14,833 bases of DNA from a bacterium (GTDB lineage Bacteria; Babelota; Babeliae; Babelales; RVW-14). Made by a program: the position numbers and the translations under genes. Within the stretch, counting starts at the first letter, position 1. Each line of letters starts with the position of its first letter. Below the pieces are notes generated by a model, which made no database searches, was not told where the DNA came from, and saw nothing but the letters and a program-made list of their open reading frames with translations. The stretch lies in assembly GCA_030432505.1 (NCBI GenBank), contig JAUIHA010000004.1, positions 1 through 14,833 on the forward strand, in the 5' to 3' direction. Below, piece by piece: positions 13,977-14,833 of this stretch.

Positions 13977-14586
13977 AGGATTTTTTATCACCATCGAAGG
14001 TATTGATGGCTGCGGAAAAACACTTTTGAGCACCAAGCTCAAAGAAGCGCTTGAAGAAAAAGGTAGCCAGGTTCTTTTAACCAAAGAGCCTGGCGGTTCT
14101 AGTCTGGGGAAAAAACTTCGTGAGATCCTTCACAAACGTGATGAAGATTTTTCTCCCATGGCCGAATACCTTTTATTTGCTGCAGATCGTGCGCACCACT
14201 TTGAAAGTATCGTTATCCCATCGCTTGAAAAGGGAATGGTTGTCATTTCTGACCGATGCGCTGATTCATCACTTGCATATCAAGGCTTTGGGCAAGGCGT
14301 TGATAAAGAAATGATTCAACGGGTCAATACCTGGGCAATGCAAAACGTACAACCGAATCTCACCCTGTATCTTCAGCTTGATTTTGATACGGCACTCCAA
14401 CGTATGGTTGCATCTCGAGAAGAATTAACATCTATTGAAAAACGAAAAGCAGAGTTTTGGAAACGCGTTTATGACGGTTTTGAAACCATTTTTGCAAATC
14501 GGGACAATGTTGCTACTATTGATGCCAAGCAAAGTAGAGAAGAAGTTTTTGAACAGGCATTGAATGTTGTTTTGAAAAAATTATGA
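13966..14586 (+). CDS. tmk: Thymidylate kinase
   Basis: This cytoplasmic kinase phosphorylates dTMP to dTDP with ATP, an essential step in dTTP supply. The 206-residue length is normal. Motifs in order: P-loop EGIDGCGKT (11-19), KEPGGSSLG (40-48), FAADRAHH (71-78), SDRCADSSLAYQG (95-107), and an Arg-containing lid near residues 150-160 (SREELTSIEKR). In the DR motif the usual aromatic after Arg97 is Cys98, a small departure from the common DRY/DRF. I chose the ATG at 13966 because it begins just before the first strand (GFFITIEG) as in other members. An ATG at 13951 would add five residues, and neither has a clear ribosome-binding site, so translation is probably coupled to the aminotransferase, which it overlaps. 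Its stop overlaps the next gene's ATG. Confidence 0.95.
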   Translation: MHSKGFFITIEGIDGCGKTLLSTKLKEALEEKGSQVLLTKEPGGSSLGKKLREILHKRDEDFSPMAEYLLFAADRAHHFESIVIPSLEKGMVVISDRCADSSLAYQGFGQGVDKEMIQRVNTWAMQNVQPNLTLYLQLDFDTALQRMVASREELTSIEKRKAEFWKRVYDGFETIFANRDNVATIDAKQSREEVFEQALNVVLKKL

Positions 14587-14833
14587 TCAATACAAAAATA
14601 CCAACTCACCTTTTCGTCGGCATAGAAGACACCATCATTCATGAGGCACAACTTGTACTACAAAAAGCTTTTTGTAGTAAGCCTCTAGACAGTGATGGCG
14701 AACAGGCTGAGTGTTTTTGTGTCCAGTGCAAAAAAGTAAAATCACGCCAACATCACGGTTTTATCTGGATTACTCCTGAAAAAAGTTATAAAACTGAAGA
14801 TCTTGATATCATTTTTGAAACAACAAAGTTTGC
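14583..14833 (+). CDS. holB: DNA polymerase III delta-prime subunit, N-terminal part (cut by window end)
   Basis: The first 83 codons are present and the gene runs off the window. The start ATG overlaps the tmk stop (ATGA), a common tmk-holB arrangement. HLFVGIEDTI at residues 9-18 resembles the usual hhhhHG strand region of clamp-loader AAA+ proteins, though the Walker-like Gly/Lys loop is not conserved, as is often so in delta-prime. Cys31, Cys44, Cys46 and Cys49 (CFCVQC) match the zinc module of HolB/DnaX proteins, followed by HHGFIWITPE in place of the typical HPD-hhhh-PE strand and a helix beginning TEDLDIIFE. The protein would act in the clamp loader that places the sliding clamp on DNA. 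The identity rests on the zinc-binding cysteines and synteny. Confidence 0.8.
   Translation, partial: MINTKIPTHLFVGIEDTIIHEAQLVLQKAFCSKPLDSDGEQAECFCVQCKKVKSRQHHGFIWITPEKSYKTEDLDIIFETTKF

Noticed and set aside
12727..13990. A 15-base exact repeat (AAGGATTTTTTATCA) in the aminotransferase leader and again at codons 4-9 of tmk
   Set aside because: It is short, AT-rich and contains a six-T run; the second copy is constrained by the protein code, so coincidence is the simplest explanation.
1..14833. CRISPR arrays, tRNA or rRNA genes, insertion sequences and attachment sites
   Set aside because: I saw no regularly spaced repeats, cloverleaf patterns, transposase genes or terminal inverted repeats with target duplications.

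Overview
The window is a stretch of an AT-rich, Gram-negative-type bacterial chromosome. At least four products have Sec-type signal peptides, and three of these end in the C-terminal Phe typical of outer-membrane beta-barrels. Most genes have clear Shine-Dalgarno sites. Large lineage-specific outer-membrane proteins, HEPN/MNT modules and compact overlapping housekeeping genes would fit a small-genome, host-associated lineage such as Candidatus Dependentiae (TM6). That placement is an impression and the sequence alone does not prove it.

Layout from left to right. (1) 12-563, minus: an acidic, helical (probably coiled-coil) protein of unknown function. (2) 773-2606, plus: two tandem signal-peptide beta-barrel proteins behind a recognisable -35/-10 promoter. 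(3) 2630-4316: a defence/toxin-antitoxin island. A plus-strand MntA-HepT pair, whose leader folds into a 15-bp hairpin covering the ribosome-binding site, converges on a minus-strand MNT-HEPN pair. The HEPN gene of the second pair looks frameshifted near its 3' end, with a good family-like C-terminus continuing in another frame. A 41-codon minus-strand ORF with a strong ribosome-binding site lies just upstream of the second pair.

(4) 4412-12089, minus: a two-gene unit with a giant exported protein (1794 aa) first and a 712-aa outer-membrane barrel second. A GC-rich hairpin separates them and a clean intrinsic terminator follows. They are probably a surface system, but neither has a recognised functional family. 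(5) 12090-12740: a 650-bp divergent intergenic region. (6) 12741 to the end, plus: a DegT/DnrJ/EryC1-type sugar aminotransferase, thymidylate kinase (tmk) and the start of a DNA polymerase III delta-prime subunit (holB-like), all overlapping and probably co-transcribed.

How they work together: the aminotransferase probably feeds amino sugars to surface glycans; tmk-holB is a common bacterial pairing linking dTTP supply and the replication clamp loader; the toxin-antitoxin island is accessory; and the secreted and barrel proteins dominate the coding capacity and probably shape the cell surface.
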